A DNA stretch of 64,000 nt from positions 62,001 through 126,000 of the forward strand of contig CAJXLP010000001.1 in the NCBI GenBank assembly GCA_913056275.1. The letters run 5' to 3'. Of this stretch, positions 14,382 to 24,509 are shown in pieces. The DNA is from an uncultured Mycoplasmatota bacterium (GTDB taxonomy: Bacteria > Bacillota_I > Bacilli_A > Izemoplasmatales > Izemoplasmataceae). Numbering within the stretch: position 1 is the stretch's first letter; each line of letters begins with the position of its first letter. Under the pieces are notes generated by a model that saw nothing but the letters and a program-made list of their open reading frames with translations, made no database searches and was not told where the DNA came from. The position numbers were made by a program, and so were the translations under genes.

Positions 14382-15992
14382 TTATGACCGTTTAAATGAA
14401 CTTCTTAGGGCGACCACACGGTGAAAGACATTTGCCTCATCGCGCCGCACATAGCTGGAGCGAATGGCTTGGAAATAAGACCCTGGTAAGGTGAGGGCCG
14501 CCGGTTCAACGATGGCGGAGTAGGATTTCATGGAGTCTGAATTCAAAATGGCGTCGATGGGTTGTGACCGGTCGGCATTCTCAATTAAAAGTGGGTTATA
14601 TTCCATATAAGTAACTGGCACGCCTTGTTTAGCGTCCACAAAATGAATCGTACCGTTCGGCTTACGCTCGTTGAAATCGGTCCCACTTTTGGTTCGAACA
14701 TCATAGGTCGCTTTAATTTCAATGATATTGCCCGCTTCATCCGTGACCACCGATTCAGCCTTAATGAAATACGCATGCATCAAACGCACTTCAATGCCTA
14801 ACGCGAGACGCTTCCATTTTTTATTCGGTTTTTCTAAGACAAAGTCATCTTTTTCAATGTAGATTTGCGCGGAAAAAGGAATGTCACGCACCAACGTTTC
14901 ATCTTGGTCGGCCGCCTGCGTTAATATTTCACCTTCACTCGGATAATTGGTAATGGTCACACGCAACGGTTCTTTCACCAAATGAATGCGTGGGGCTGAG
15001 GATAGTTCACTGCGGATTTCTTCTTCCAACATTTGTAGCGACGTTTCCCCTTCGCTTTTGGGGAGTCCCAGCGAATGAATGAACCGGTGAATGGCCGCCA
15101 CAGGGACGCCTTTTTTTCTCAGGCCCGAAAGTGTTACGAGTCTCGGATCGGCATAATCATCGACCACCCCATCGGCAACCAATGTATTGATGAACCGTTT
15201 TCCACTGATCTCGTTGGCGATTTTGAGTTTCCCAAATTCAATTTGTCTGGGGACACTTTCCATTTCACATTCTCGCACCACCCAATCGTAAATCGGGCGA
15301 TGGTCTTCAAATTCCAGCGTACACAATGAGTGCGTAATGCCTTCGATAGCATCTTCTAAAGGATGCGCAAAGTCATACATCGGATAGATGCACCAGGCAT
15401 CTTTGGTTCGGTGATGATGGGCGTGTTGAATCCGGTAAAGCACCGGGTCCCGCATGTTCATGTTGGGCGAAGCCATGTCTATCTTTGCGCGTAGTACTTT
15501 TTCGCCGTCTTTAAAATCACCAGCTTTCATCGCTTGAAATAAAGCGAGGCTCTCTGCGTTTGGGCGATCGCGGTAGGGACTTTTGAGGCCAGGCTCTTTT
15601 AAAGTGCCACGTGTTTCCCTTATCACATCAGCCGATTGTTCGTCCACATAGGCGAGTCCTTTTTCGATTAACAAGCAGGCTTTTTCATACATCGTATCAA
15701 AGTAGTCACTGGCAAACAATAAATCATCCCACGGACACCCTAACCATTCGATATCATTTTTAATGGCTTCGATAAATGTAGCATCTTCTTTAATCGGATT
15801 GGTGTCATCAAAGCGCAGATGAAATGTCCCGCCAAACGCTTTGGCGAGGGTGTAATTCATGATGATGGACCGGGCATGCCCAAGATGTAAAAACCCGTTG
15901 GGTTCGGGAGGAAACCGGGTAATGATATGATCATGTTTTCCGGTTTTTAAATCTTCTTCAATGATCGTGCGAATGAAGTTTGAATGTTCCAT
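14382..15992 (-). CDS. glnS: Glutaminyl-tRNA synthetase
   Basis: A class I aminoacyl-tRNA synthetase of 536 residues that charges tRNA-Gln directly. The HIGH-type motif is PPEPNGFLHLGHARS with HLGH at residues 36-39; DPRLVTLSGLRKKGV is a strongly conserved GlnRS segment, and the C-terminal beta-barrel anticodon-binding domain is present (NGTIHFVDA, YNPLL). The KMSKS-type loop reads ISGKRF at 262-267 rather than the usual MSKRK. Many Bacillota lack GlnRS and use GatCAB instead, so the gene may have been acquired horizontally. ATG 15992 follows AGGAGA, eight bases after the ABC transporter gene. Confidence 0.95.
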   Translation of the reverse strand: MEHSNFIRTIIEEDLKTGKHDHIITRFPPEPNGFLHLGHARSIIMNYTLAKAFGGTFHLRFDDTNPIKEDATFIEAIKNDIEWLGCPWDDLLFASDYFDTMYEKACLLIEKGLAYVDEQSADVIRETRGTLKEPGLKSPYRDRPNAESLALFQAMKAGDFKDGEKVLRAKIDMASPNMNMRDPVLYRIQHAHHHRTKDAWCIYPMYDFAHPLEDAIEGITHSLCTLEFEDHRPIYDWVVRECEMESVPRQIEFGKLKIANEISGKRFINTLVADGVVDDYADPRLVTLSGLRKKGVPVAAIHRFIHSLGLPKSEGETSLQMLEEEIRSELSSAPRIHLVKEPLRVTITNYPSEGEILTQAADQDETLVRDIPFSAQIYIEKDDFVLEKPNKKWKRLALGIEVRLMHAYFIKAESVVTDEAGNIIEIKATYDVRTKSGTDFNERKPNGTIHFVDAKQGVPVTYMEYNPLLIENADRSQPIDAILNSDSMKSYSAIVEPAALTLPGSYFQAIRSSYVRRDEANVFHRVVALRSSFKRS

Positions 15993-16000
15993 AAAATCTC

Positions 16001-18403
16001 CTAAATGTCATACTTCGCTAAGATGGCGGACGGCGTTTTTCTGAGTAAATTAAACACAGGCAACAAGCCCGACACTAAGTTAATCACATAAATGAATGCG
16101 ATGCCCGCTGCAATACTGAGTCCCGTTACACTAATAATCTCAATAATATCACGGGTTGATTGCTGAATTTGGTTTAATACGAAGTTCATTCCAAGGAAGC
16201 CGAGGATACTTGTTAACGTACTTAAAATGAGTGCTTCAATGGCAAATAATTTTAAGATATCACGCGAGCGAATTCCTAAACTACGGTAAACCCCAATTTC
16301 TTTCACTCGCTGAATCAGTGATGACCGAATGATGAAATAAAAGCTCAGTCCACTTGCGGTGAGTCCAATGATTGTCAGGACCAGTAATCCAATGGAATCC
16401 TCGACATTGGTCTCACGCGTTTCTCTAATCGCTTCTTCTAAAGCATCTTCAAACGGAATTGCCCGGGTATTGAGGACCGTTTTTAGCGCATTTGAGTCCG
16501 TCGCATAAAAGCCTATTTTTTCGTCTGGGTTTAATCGTTCATAGAGCAGCCTGTCGACTCCTTCACTACCCACCAACGGTGAAAATTCACTGTCACTGAC
16601 ATACGTGCCGATTACAGTAAATGATAGCCCATTAATTTCGATACTTAGCGGCACCCCGTCCGAATAGATGGATTCATTCACTAAAACGTCTTGACCGGTT
16701 GATGGAAGCCGCTCTGTGTTTAATGATATCGTCTCTAATACGGTGTCAAAATGCGTCGCACCTTGGAGTTGGTTTGAGCGAATTAAGGGATAACTTTGGG
16801 TGTTGACAAACAATCCATCTGCCACCCCATCTGATAGCCCAGTGATGGTAAATTCTTGATTGCCAAAAGAGATGGTCAGGCCAATTAACATGGTTGGGGA
16901 AACAATTTCATACGCCACTAACGTGTCATTATTCAAAAGGGTTTCAGCATGCAAGCGATCGATGACTATTTCGAATGGATTGCTTGGAAGACGTCCGTAT
17001 AAAAGATCGTCTGATTGAAGTAATTCAGCGTCAAAGAAAGCCCCATAACTAAATGTCTCTCGTTGGGTTTGATAAATCGGATACATGACTAAATCATACC
17101 CGGTTTCTAACCTGATGAATGTTCTCAGTGTCCCAGAATCTCCCGAGGAATAATCGGCCGCAATCTGGGCAAGATCATCACTGCCTGTAAGCGCTGCTTT
17201 TTCAACCACAAGTGTCGATGCTGGATACTCTTTAACCGTCTCTTCTGGGACTGTGATTATGCGATTTAAAAAGCCCAGTGAAATGGCTATTAAAGCGCCT
17301 GTCAAAATAAAGCCTGCATACAAGAATTTCATCCCACGGGTTGACTGTGCAATCGACTTCAAGGTCATACGAATGGTGTCCTTAAAGTCAAGAACGTTCT
17401 TGATTGACGCCTTCTTTTCAAACGTTTCAATCGCGCTTAAGTCATAGTCATCTGATTCATCGACGGTTGCACCCGCCCTTTTGCCAGGCTTAAACCGGAT
17501 ATCAGATTCAGCATCGACTTGGATGATTTTTTGGACATCGGGGTGATTCACTTTGAAATACAGTGTATTTTGTTCTAAAACGAACGTGACGTCCATGGGG
17601 TCTTTGACCGGGGCATCACTATAAAATTGTACGGGCGCATCTTTAGAGTCAACCGAATAGTGGTTCGCAAAATCTCCCAAGTAAATATCACCATCAAAGT
17701 GTTGGTGAATTTGACTGGAAGGCGTGTTGGATTCATCGCTCATAATTCGACCGTCTTCTAAGCGCAATATTCGATCGGCAAATTGGCGTGCGAGCGCTTC
17801 TTCGTGAGTGACCATAATGACCAGTGTTTGGTCGGCCACTTTTCTTAAAATACGCATCACATCATAGGTATTTTTAGAGTCCAAATTTCCCGTTGGCTCA
17901 TCCGTAATTAAGAGACGTGGTTTCTTGGCAAGTGATCGGGCGATGGCCACGCGCTGTTGCTGTCCTCCGGATAGTTGAACGGCCCGGCGCTTGTAAAAAC
18001 GTTCCATTTTTACAGCCTGTAACAGTGACATGACACGATTTTCAATTAACGCTTCGTCTTTATATCCAAGCATCCGTAATGTAATCGCAATATTTTCAAA
18101 TACCGTTTCTTGCATGATTAAATTATAGTTTTGGAAAATTACACCGATTTCAATGGCCCTTAACGTATCCCAGTGATTTGCTTGATATCTGGTAAACGTT
18201 TTATCCAAGCATTCAATGGTTCCTGAATGAATTGAATCCAGTCCACCCATAACATTTAATAACGTCGTTTTACCTGATCCTGAGGGACCTAATAAAACAA
18301 CCATTCCGTGTTCTTGAAGGGTGAGAGAGATATCTTTTAAAACGTGTATTTCATTATTTTTACGTTTGTTGTAATACTTATTGACCGATTGTAGTTTTAT
18401 CAT
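16001..18403 (-). CDS. ABC transporter ATPase-FtsX permease fusion (second subunit)
   Basis: An 800-residue fusion of an N-terminal MacB/LolD-type ATPase and a C-terminal FtsX/MacB-like permease. The ATPase has Walker [10 protein letters not shown] near residue 40, signature [12 protein letters not shown] near 145 and [13 protein letters not shown] cytoplasmic linker follows, then a membrane segment near 360, an extracytoplasmic domain of about 250 residues, and three C-terminal segments including the FtsX motif [13 protein letters not shown]. Such systems often export peptides or lipids or act in antimicrobial resistance. ATG 18403 follows GAGGAG; a GTG nine bases upstream is less likely. 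It lies directly after its paralog and probably forms a heterodimer with it. Confidence 0.85.
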   Translation of the reverse strand: MIKLQSVNKYYNKRKNNEIHVLKDISLTLQEHGMVVLLGPSGSGKTTLLNVMGGLDSIHSGTIECLDKTFTRYQANHWDTLRAIEIGVIFQNYNLIMQETVFENIAITLRMLGYKDEALIENRVMSLLQAVKMERFYKRRAVQLSGGQQQRVAIARSLAKKPRLLITDEPTGNLDSKNTYDVMRILRKVADQTLVIMVTHEEALARQFADRILRLEDGRIMSDESNTPSSQIHQHFDGDIYLGDFANHYSVDSKDAPVQFYSDAPVKDPMDVTFVLEQNTLYFKVNHPDVQKIIQVDAESDIRFKPGKRAGATVDESDDYDLSAIETFEKKASIKNVLDFKDTIRMTLKSIAQSTRGMKFLYAGFILTGALIAISLGFLNRIITVPEETVKEYPASTLVVEKAALTGSDDLAQIAADYSSGDSGTLRTFIRLETGYDLVMYPIYQTQRETFSYGAFFDAELLQSDDLLYGRLPSNPFEIVIDRLHAETLLNNDTLVAYEIVSPTMLIGLTISFGNQEFTITGLSDGVADGLFVNTQSYPLIRSNQLQGATHFDTVLETISLNTERLPSTGQDVLVNESIYSDGVPLSIEINGLSFTVIGTYVSDSEFSPLVGSEGVDRLLYERLNPDEKIGFYATDSNALKTVLNTRAIPFEDALEEAIRETRETNVEDSIGLLVLTIIGLTASGLSFYFIIRSSLIQRVKEIGVYRSLGIRSRDILKLFAIEALILSTLTSILGFLGMNFVLNQIQQSTRDIIEIISVTGLSIAAGIAFIYVINLVSGLLPVFNLLRKTPSAILAKYDI

Positions 18404-18404
18404 T

Positions 18405-20594
18405 TTATGCACTCCTCAGAGCGCTCATGACAGAGCGTTTAAATAATTTGCTTTGGAATCGTCGAGCTAGTAATACGGCAAGTCCAAGAAGTAACACAGT
18501 CATAAATACGTAGTTGTTCCAAGCGAAGTATTGTAAATAATCGGTCACCCAATTCAAATAGATTTGATTGATCCACAAAAAGCCAATCACAATGAAAAAG
18601 GCTGAGAGCATCACAATCGTTAGTTCCATGATAAGCGTTTGGTAAATATCTTTTTTATAGCCCCCAATCGAGCGTAAAATCAACATTGGTTGCTCTTGCG
18701 AGCGAATCACATTTTTTAACACAAAATAAGAAATGAAATACATAATGAGTAACAAGATAACACTCGTGACTCCTTGGAATAGATTGCCGATGACGCTGAA
18801 TATTTGTTCGAATGGATTTTCATACCCAGCCGGATAAATACCGATGAACTCACTCGGCAAATTATCATTTAAGGCGTTGGCCGAAAAACTACCATCCATC
18901 AGTAAACTAATTTGATACGTATCCGATTGACTCACGGTTGCCATTAATTTTTGACTCACTTGCAAATCAGGCACATAGCCAAATTCTTCTTGCTCGTTTA
19001 TCAGCTCTAACAGAGTCACATTAAAACGCTCCGGCTGATCTAAGTACGGATAGTTAAACGATAATTCAACGGGCGAGGTGTAAATGTCGGAAACTCCCGT
19101 TTCATCATCAAAAAATTGAGCGGCAAATCTCTGACTCAGCAAAATTTCATTCTCTTCTAAGGATGTATTAACACTGACATCAAAGGCTGGAGAAAAAGAG
19201 CTTTCACCGACTTTGATTTGCCACTGAGAAATTGAAAAGTAGCCATACTCTACCAACACATCACTATTTAGAAACGATGAATTAACATATCCGTAATCTA
19301 AAAACTCCGTTGACTCATCATGCAACCCGACGACGGTTAAGCTCAGGATGTTCGAGGCGTTTAAATTTCTTTCATTAAATTGAAAAGATTGACTCGTTAA
19401 ATATACGATCACTTCATCCCCAATCGCATACCCAACATCTTCAGTTAACGCAATCTCCTGAGCGTTTTCTGGCATTCTTCCTGAACTCAAACGCGCCTCA
19501 CTACCCAAGATAAACTGCGTTGCGACACCACTTTGTTGGACAATTCCCGTTTGCTGGTTTTCGACGATGCCGTAAACGTCCAACACTGGGTCAAAACGAA
19601 CAACAGCCTCTACCCCAGATTCGGCACTTAGTTGATTAATTTCAGCATCCGTAAATGACGTTGAATCTTGCTTCGTAATGACTAACCTTGAAGGGTGCAA
19701 ATTTTCAAATAAGGGATGAAACATCGAATTTGACACATTAGATTGCTGCACATAAGAGCCGTATGAACTGGCAAATATCGCCACAATAAATAGACTAATC
19801 ATCCCCATAAATAACGTTCTTTTTGGCGTGGATTTCAAATTTTTTAACGCCAATTTCAATTTTCCAAAAAGCGTGATACTTGATAGTGTTTTTGGCGTAT
19901 ACACATGGGGGTCAAAGGGCTTGATCGTCTTATCTTCAACAATTTCTCCATCGAATAAACGAATCCGTCTTGACGCCACATCTTTAACCAACTCATATTC
20001 ATGCGTCACAAAAATTACAAGTTTGTCTTTAGAGACGTCTCGCAAGAGTTTTACAATGGTTTCAGCTGTTTTGGAATCTAAATTTCCCGTCGGTTCATCG
20101 GCGACTAAAATCGGAGCATCTTTGGCGAGCGCTCTGGCAATTGATACCCGTTGTTTTTGCCCTCCAGAGAGTTTAGAGGCTTTTTGGTTTACATGATCAC
20201 TCAATCCAACTTGCTCAATGAGCTCTAAAATACGGGTTTTCTTATCGGCTAGGGTCGGATGATTCAAAGTGAGTGCAATTTCAATGTTTTCATAGACGGT
20301 GTAGGCATCGATTAAATTGTAATTTTGAAAGACAAAACTGATGTAACGTTTGCGATATTCTTCCCAATCGGATTGGTCATACGCTTGGGTTTCGTCGTCG
20401 GCAATTCGCATCGAGCCATCTTCATAGGAATCGAGTCCACTAATGACATTCAGTAATGTCGTTTTCCCAGACCCTGACTCACCAGTGATGGCGACGAATT
20501 CACCAAGTTGAAAATTTAAGCTGATATTCTTTAATGCTTGCGTGACGTTGTCGTCTGATTGATAGTATTTTGATACTTTTGTCAGATTTAACAT
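18405..20594 (-). CDS. ABC transporter ATPase-FtsX permease fusion (first subunit)
   Basis: A 729-residue paralog of the downstream gene with the same layout: Walker A TGESGSGKTT near residue 38, LSGGQKQRVSIA near 135, [12 protein letters not shown], a membrane segment near residue 265, a large extracytoplasmic domain, and three C-terminal segments with RSIGGYKKDIYQ matching the FtsX loop. The start at ATG 20594 has AAGGATGG upstream; an in-frame ATG at 20618 would lie almost at the predicted transcription start (TATAAT at 20625-20630). The two genes form an operon and probably a heterodimeric exporter or mechanotransmitter; no dedicated outer partner or histidine kinase is adjacent. Confidence 0.85.
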   Translation of the reverse strand: MLNLTKVSKYYQSDDNVTQALKNISLNFQLGEFVAITGESGSGKTTLLNVISGLDSYEDGSMRIADDETQAYDQSDWEEYRKRYISFVFQNYNLIDAYTVYENIEIALTLNHPTLADKKTRILELIEQVGLSDHVNQKASKLSGGQKQRVSIARALAKDAPILVADEPTGNLDSKTAETIVKLLRDVSKDKLVIFVTHEYELVKDVASRRIRLFDGEIVEDKTIKPFDPHVYTPKTLSSITLFGKLKLALKNLKSTPKRTLFMGMISLFIVAIFASSYGSYVQQSNVSNSMFHPLFENLHPSRLVITKQDSTSFTDAEINQLSAESGVEAVVRFDPVLDVYGIVENQQTGIVQQSGVATQFILGSEARLSSGRMPENAQEIALTEDVGYAIGDEVIVYLTSQSFQFNERNLNASNILSLTVVGLHDESTEFLDYGYVNSSFLNSDVLVEYGYFSISQWQIKVGESSFSPAFDVSVNTSLEENEILLSQRFAAQFFDDETGVSDIYTSPVELSFNYPYLDQPERFNVTLLELINEQEEFGYVPDLQVSQKLMATVSQSDTYQISLLMDGSFSANALNDNLPSEFIGIYPAGYENPFEQIFSVIGNLFQGVTSVILLLIMYFISYFVLKNVIRSQEQPMLILRSIGGYKKDIYQTLIMELTIVMLSAFFIVIGFLWINQIYLNWVTDYLQYFAWNNYVFMTVLLLGLAVLLARRFQSKLFKRSVMSALRSA

Positions 20595-20659
20595 AATCCA
20601 TCCTTCGTAACGGTTCATTGGTGTAATTATACACTAAGTTAACTGAATGATTGGGCATA

Positions 20660-20685
20660 AAAAAAGTCCCAATGGACTTTTTTTA
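20660..20685. terminator. Bidirectional hairpin terminator
   Basis: AAAAAGTCC and GGACTTTTT pair around a CAAT loop. On the minus strand it ends the tsa operon right at the stop codon of the anchored protein; it lies upstream of the ABC operon promoter. Confidence 0.8.
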
Positions 20686-22482
20686 ATCCGGTAGTACGCC
20701 TTCAAATTCATCAATGATTGAAGCTTCAATGATGGTTCTCAAGTTGGCGTTCAAGGTAGTTTTTTCCGTCCCACTTAATCCCGTGTATGCATCAATAAAT
20801 TGGTCAATGCTTTCCCCACTGGGGGCGCCTGCGGTTAGGTCATCGCTCAAGGCATTCATGGCGGTCACAAAATCTTCAGATGCCTCCGTTGGGAATCCAC
20901 TCATGACTGTTTCAATGGCGAGCACACTCAATTCATCCGCCAAAAAGGCATCAAGTGCATCTCCATATACGTCGATGATGGTGGTGATGGTGGCGTCAAA
21001 GGCGAGATTCAAGATTAGGGCATTATCTAAGGCGGCGAGTCCTTCTAGCTCAACCCCACCGGCGGCAAGCGACGATTCAAGAGTGGCGGTAAGGATCGAA
21101 GCATCCAAGATGATGTGTGCCTCATCATTGATGCGCAGCGCAGCGGTGGATACTTGGTCTTTAAAGGCATTCAATAAGGGGGTAACATCGTCTAAGCTCA
21201 GATAGTCTGAGGCTTCTTCTGATGAATCTTCTCCGATGGTCATCCGCGTTACTTCATAGGTGAGTGAAAGAGGATCGATTTGATCCATCTCATTGAGGGT
21301 CAACCGGACGTTTGCGGGGGCGTCGTTAATCGTTATAGCGATCACCAGTTGCATGCCTGCCGCGGTCAGATCAACCAAAAGGCGATTGACATTCACGTTC
21401 AACTCTGTGAGGGTGCCGTCGATACCTGCGAACGTCTGCGTAAAGGCTAACGCGTCATTCTCGGCTAAACTTTGCGCTAAGATTTGATTCAATAACACTT
21501 CATTGACCACAAGTTCATTGCGCTCAGAAAGCGCGGCGGTTAACAGGAAACTCTCCAGTAACCCAGCAAATTGCGTGGTGGGATCAAAACTTTCAGGGTT
21601 ATCATAGACACTTTCAATGGCCGCATCGAGAACGAGTGGTTCATCATTAAATAGCTTTGACGATTTTAACCTGACATCAAAGGTCCCAGATTCAACTGCG
21701 AAGGTGAGTAACTCATTATCAAACACAAGCCCTAAAAGAGTGGCAAATGTTTCCCCATTTTCACGATCAGGGTCTTCGTCTATTTGCGTAATGATCTCCG
21801 CCTTGGGAATGCTGAGACTTAGGGTGCTCAGATCCAGCGTTCCCACAGGAAAATTATCGGGGTTTTCAAGCGATTGATCGGTGGCGGATTCCACCCATCC
21901 TAAGACGCGATTAAAAAAAGTTTGCGTGATGGGAAGTCGTCCGAGAGACACCCGGTCAAGCGCCAGATAATATTGATCGGCTCGATCTTCAATGATCACA
22001 TCCAATCGCACTTGGGTGGCGTACGTGAATCCGTCATTGTATTGCATGGATGCGTTGAGATGGAGGCGGATTTGGTTTTCGATGAATTCAACCCAAACTC
22101 CGGTCAGCCTGAGTGTGCCCGTCGCGTTTTGATTGATCTCGAAGGTCTCAGTGAAAAACGCACAGTCATCGCCTTCACACTCTTCGCCTGGTTGATAGTT
22201 CGGATTTAACCCATTTTCTCCGGTTAAAAATGCATAGACCATCGCATTAATCGTAGCATCTGAAAGTGAAAGGACAATATCTTCGCCTGGGGTTTCAAGG
22301 CCAGTCAAGGCAAGGTCAATGTCATCGGCAATTACCGCTTCTATATCAACATTCTCGATGTAATCTTCCGTGGGAATGGCCGCATCGGCATTGCCTCGGT
22401 ACATGAGCCCCAAAATAACGAAGGGACTTAAAATGGCTAAAATGAGTAGGGCAAAGATAATTTTAAATACACCTTTAATCAT
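20683..22482 (-). CDS. Large membrane-anchored extracytoplasmic protein, unknown function
   Basis: I do not recognise this 599-residue protein. An N-terminal membrane segment (about residues 6-28) with few preceding residues anchors a large acidic exterior region with no other clear membrane helix. The exterior part is rich in Ala, Leu, Thr, Asp and Glu, and it repeats themes such as LSDATINAMVYAFL and LTLNEMDQI, suggesting tandem beta-rich domains. The topology and the VSLGRLPI segment recall the much shorter YpmS-like proteins, but the link is weak. It overlaps the end of tsaD by 4 bases and ends in the operon terminator, so it is the last gene of the t6A operon. No cysteine pair dominates apart from CEGDDC near residue 103. 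Confidence 0.68.
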   Translation of the reverse strand: MIKGVFKIIFALLILAILSPFVILGLMYRGNADAAIPTEDYIENVDIEAVIADDIDLALTGLETPGEDIVLSLSDATINAMVYAFLTGENGLNPNYQPGEECEGDDCAFFTETFEINQNATGTLRLTGVWVEFIENQIRLHLNASMQYNDGFTYATQVRLDVIIEDRADQYYLALDRVSLGRLPITQTFFNRVLGWVESATDQSLENPDNFPVGTLDLSTLSLSIPKAEIITQIDEDPDRENGETFATLLGLVFDNELLTFAVESGTFDVRLKSSKLFNDEPLVLDAAIESVYDNPESFDPTTQFAGLLESFLLTAALSERNELVVNEVLLNQILAQSLAENDALAFTQTFAGIDGTLTELNVNVNRLLVDLTAAGMQLVIAITINDAPANVRLTLNEMDQIDPLSLTYEVTRMTIGEDSSEEASDYLSLDDVTPLLNAFKDQVSTAALRINDEAHIILDASILTATLESSLAAGGVELEGLAALDNALILNLAFDATITTIIDVYGDALDAFLADELSVLAIETVMSGFPTEASEDFVTAMNALSDDLTAGAPSGESIDQFIDAYTGLSGTEKTTLNANLRTIIEASIIDEFEGVLPD

Positions 22483-23501
22483 CGAATCACCTCTTCACCT
22501 TTATTATACGCTTCTGTCAAAAAATCCATTCGGGCGAAGCCATTGAAATCAAACGACCAAGATTTCGGTGAGGCTTGCCATTGATAATAGGCCGCAATGC
22601 CAATCATCGCCGCATTGTCTGTGCAATATTCAAACGCAGGAATCTCGATGGGAACGTCCCATACGTCTTTCATGTGGGCTCTTAAATAGGCATTAGCCGC
22701 CACGCCACCGGCGACGATTAAGCGTTTTGGGTGATAGGCTTTAATGGCTTTTTGGGTTTGTTCGAAGATTTGATTCATCGCCGCTTTTTGAAAACTCGCT
22801 GCGAGATCTGCTGGGTCATACGTTTCCTCACGTTGAGCCATGTTATGAACGACATTAATGACGTGCGACTTTAACCCACTGTAACTGAAGTCATACCCGT
22901 CTAACTGGGTCTTTGGCATCGCAAAACGGGCCGTGCCAGTCTTTGCAAGGGCGTCTAATTTAGGACCTCCCGGATAGCCAAGATCTAAAATCCGAGCCAC
23001 CTTGTCATAGGCCTCCCCGATCGCATCATCTTGGGTTTTTCCGAGTCTTTCAAACTGCATGTGTGAAGGCATCCAAATGAGTTCGGTATGCCCCCCAGAA
23101 ACAATCAAGGCAAGCAGGGGGAATTCTAAGGATTGATTAATTGCATTGGCATACATATGGCCGACGATGTGATGCACGCCAATGATCGGCTTCGCGTGCG
23201 CATACGCGAACGCTTTTGCTGCGTTAATGCCAACCAATAAACTGCCAATGAGGCCAGGTCCTTGAGTCACTGCCACGAGATCCACATCAGCCGCAGTCAC
23301 TGCTGCATCTTTGAGCGCTTTTTTAAACACGTGTGTAATGCCTTTGACGTGCTCTCTCGAGGCAATTTCTGGGACGACGCCCCCGTATAAAGTATGCGTA
23401 TCAATTTGTGATAAGACGACATTCGAAAGCACGGTGCGCCCATCTAATGTAATCGCAACACTCGTTTCATCGCAACTTGTTTCGACCGATAAGATTATCA
23501 T
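22479..23501 (-). CDS. tsaD: tRNA N6-adenosine threonylcarbamoyltransferase TsaD
   Basis: TsaD transfers the threonylcarbamoyl group to A37 of ANN-decoding tRNAs. The 340-residue protein begins ILSVETSCDETSVA, has the metal-binding HIVGH motif near residues 110-115, SGGHTEL near 135, and CTDNAAMIG near 300, all conserved in the Kae1/TsaD family. ATG 23501 has AAAGGAGC just upstream and its first bases overlap the end of rimI; the open frame extends 23 codons further but those residues do not match the family. It forms an operon with tsaE, tsaB and rimI, which provides all threonylcarbamoyl-transfer components except TsaC. Confidence 0.96.
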   Translation of the reverse strand: MIILSVETSCDETSVAITLDGRTVLSNVVLSQIDTHTLYGGVVPEIASREHVKGITHVFKKALKDAAVTAADVDLVAVTQGPGLIGSLLVGINAAKAFAYAHAKPIIGVHHIVGHMYANAINQSLEFPLLALIVSGGHTELIWMPSHMQFERLGKTQDDAIGEAYDKVARILDLGYPGGPKLDALAKTGTARFAMPKTQLDGYDFSYSGLKSHVINVVHNMAQREETYDPADLAASFQKAAMNQIFEQTQKAIKAYHPKRLIVAGGVAANAYLRAHMKDVWDVPIEIPAFEYCTDNAAMIGIAAYYQWQASPKSWSFDFNGFARMDFLTEAYNKGEEVIR

Positions 23502-23929
23502 CAAAGCTCCTTTTGCATGACCCACGCAGCACAGCCATCGGGGTAATAATTGGGGCGGGTATGAATCCATTTAAAGCCCGCGTTTAGATAGAGCGTCCGG
23601 GCTGGTTGATTCGTTTCACAGACATCCAGTAAAATGCGCGTGATGCCACGTGTTTTTAACTCCTTTAATGCATGGTTTAATAGCCTATTTCCAATGCCTT
23701 TTGACCGGGCTTCTGGCGCGACAAAAAGTGTCACAATTTCAGCGGTTTCAAGATCTAGATGGACGCCAATATAGCCGACTTTTTGTGGGGTTAATGCGAT
23801 GAAATATAGACTCCCCGCCCGCTTAAATATCGCGTCTTCAATCGAGGTGAGTGACGCATTGTTTTCAAAGAGCGGTCCTTTGGATTGCTTAATAAAGGGG
23901 ATATCCTCATGCGTTACTTCACGAATCAT
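23501..23929 (-). CDS. rimI: GNAT acetyltransferase RimI-like
   Basis: A 142-residue GNAT-family N-acetyltransferase. IREVTHEDIPFI at the N-terminus and VAPEARSKGIGNRLL (acetyl-CoA binding motif with the Q/RxxGxG/A signature) near residue 80, plus LDVCETNQPARTLYLNAGF, match RimI, which acetylates the N-terminal alanine of ribosomal protein S18. Its place between tsaB and tsaD is the usual one for rimI in Gram-positive bacteria. I prefer ATG 23929, matching the family start and overlapping tsaB by 11 bases; a longer frame begins at 23962. Specificity for S18 is assumed from context. Confidence 0.85.
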   Translation of the reverse strand: MIREVTHEDIPFIKQSKGPLFENNASLTSIEDAIFKRAGSLYFIALTPQKVGYIGVHLDLETAEIVTLFVAPEARSKGIGNRLLNHALKELKTRGITRILLDVCETNQPARTLYLNAGFKWIHTRPNYYPDGCAAWVMQKEL

Positions 23930-24509
23930 GACGGTCTTTTTCCGCCTTTGTTCGGCGCACATAATTGGGTGTTAACGCATCAATATCAGCGACAGCTTTT
24001 ACCCAAGCCGTGTTGAGTAAGCGATCCATATTTGGCATGAGCGTCTCTTTAAACGTTGCCTGCGGGAAACGCTCTAATAGGTCTGTTTTTTCGATGTAGC
24101 TGGGAGGGACTACTGGGTCGGCGGTCGCAACATTATAGACCGCCCCAAAGACGTAGTCATTGCGCGCATCAATCATTGCCCCGCACACATCATCGTTACA
24201 CCCAGACGCCATGAGGGCGAGTGTGGATACTTCAAAGAGTGGCACGTGCCATTCACTGGCAAGCATTTTCGCCACGACGACTCCCATCCGTACCCCGGTA
24301 TAACTTCCGGGTCCAACCCCCACAATAATTCCTTCAAGGTGTTTAGGATCAAGCGAATGATCACTGAGCGCTTTGATGATGGTTGGCATGAGCTTCACCG
24401 CGTGATCGCGTGTCCCCGTTTCCGCATATAAAAAAACCTCTGTACCGGACACAGTGAGACTCACAAAAAGCGTATCAGTCGCCGTGTCAATCGCTAAATA
24501 TGTCTTCAT
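23919..24509 (-). CDS. tsaB: tRNA threonylcarbamoyladenosine biosynthesis protein TsaB
   Basis: TsaB is the inactive paralog of TsaD that scaffolds the t6A-forming complex. The 196-residue protein begins TYLAIDTATDTLFVSL and carries the characteristic VGVGPGSYTGVRMGV segment near residue 70, as well as MIDARNDYVFGAVY. It overlaps tsaE by 23 bases at its start and rimI by 11 at its end. Together with TsaE and TsaD it forms the bacterial threonylcarbamoyltransferase complex. Confidence 0.95.
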   Translation of the reverse strand: MKTYLAIDTATDTLFVSLTVSGTEVFLYAETGTRDHAVKLMPTIIKALSDHSLDPKHLEGIIVGVGPGSYTGVRMGVVVAKMLASEWHVPLFEVSTLALMASGCNDDVCGAMIDARNDYVFGAVYNVATADPVVPPSYIEKTDLLERFPQATFKETLMPNMDRLLNTAWVKAVADIDALTPNYVRRTKAEKDRHDS

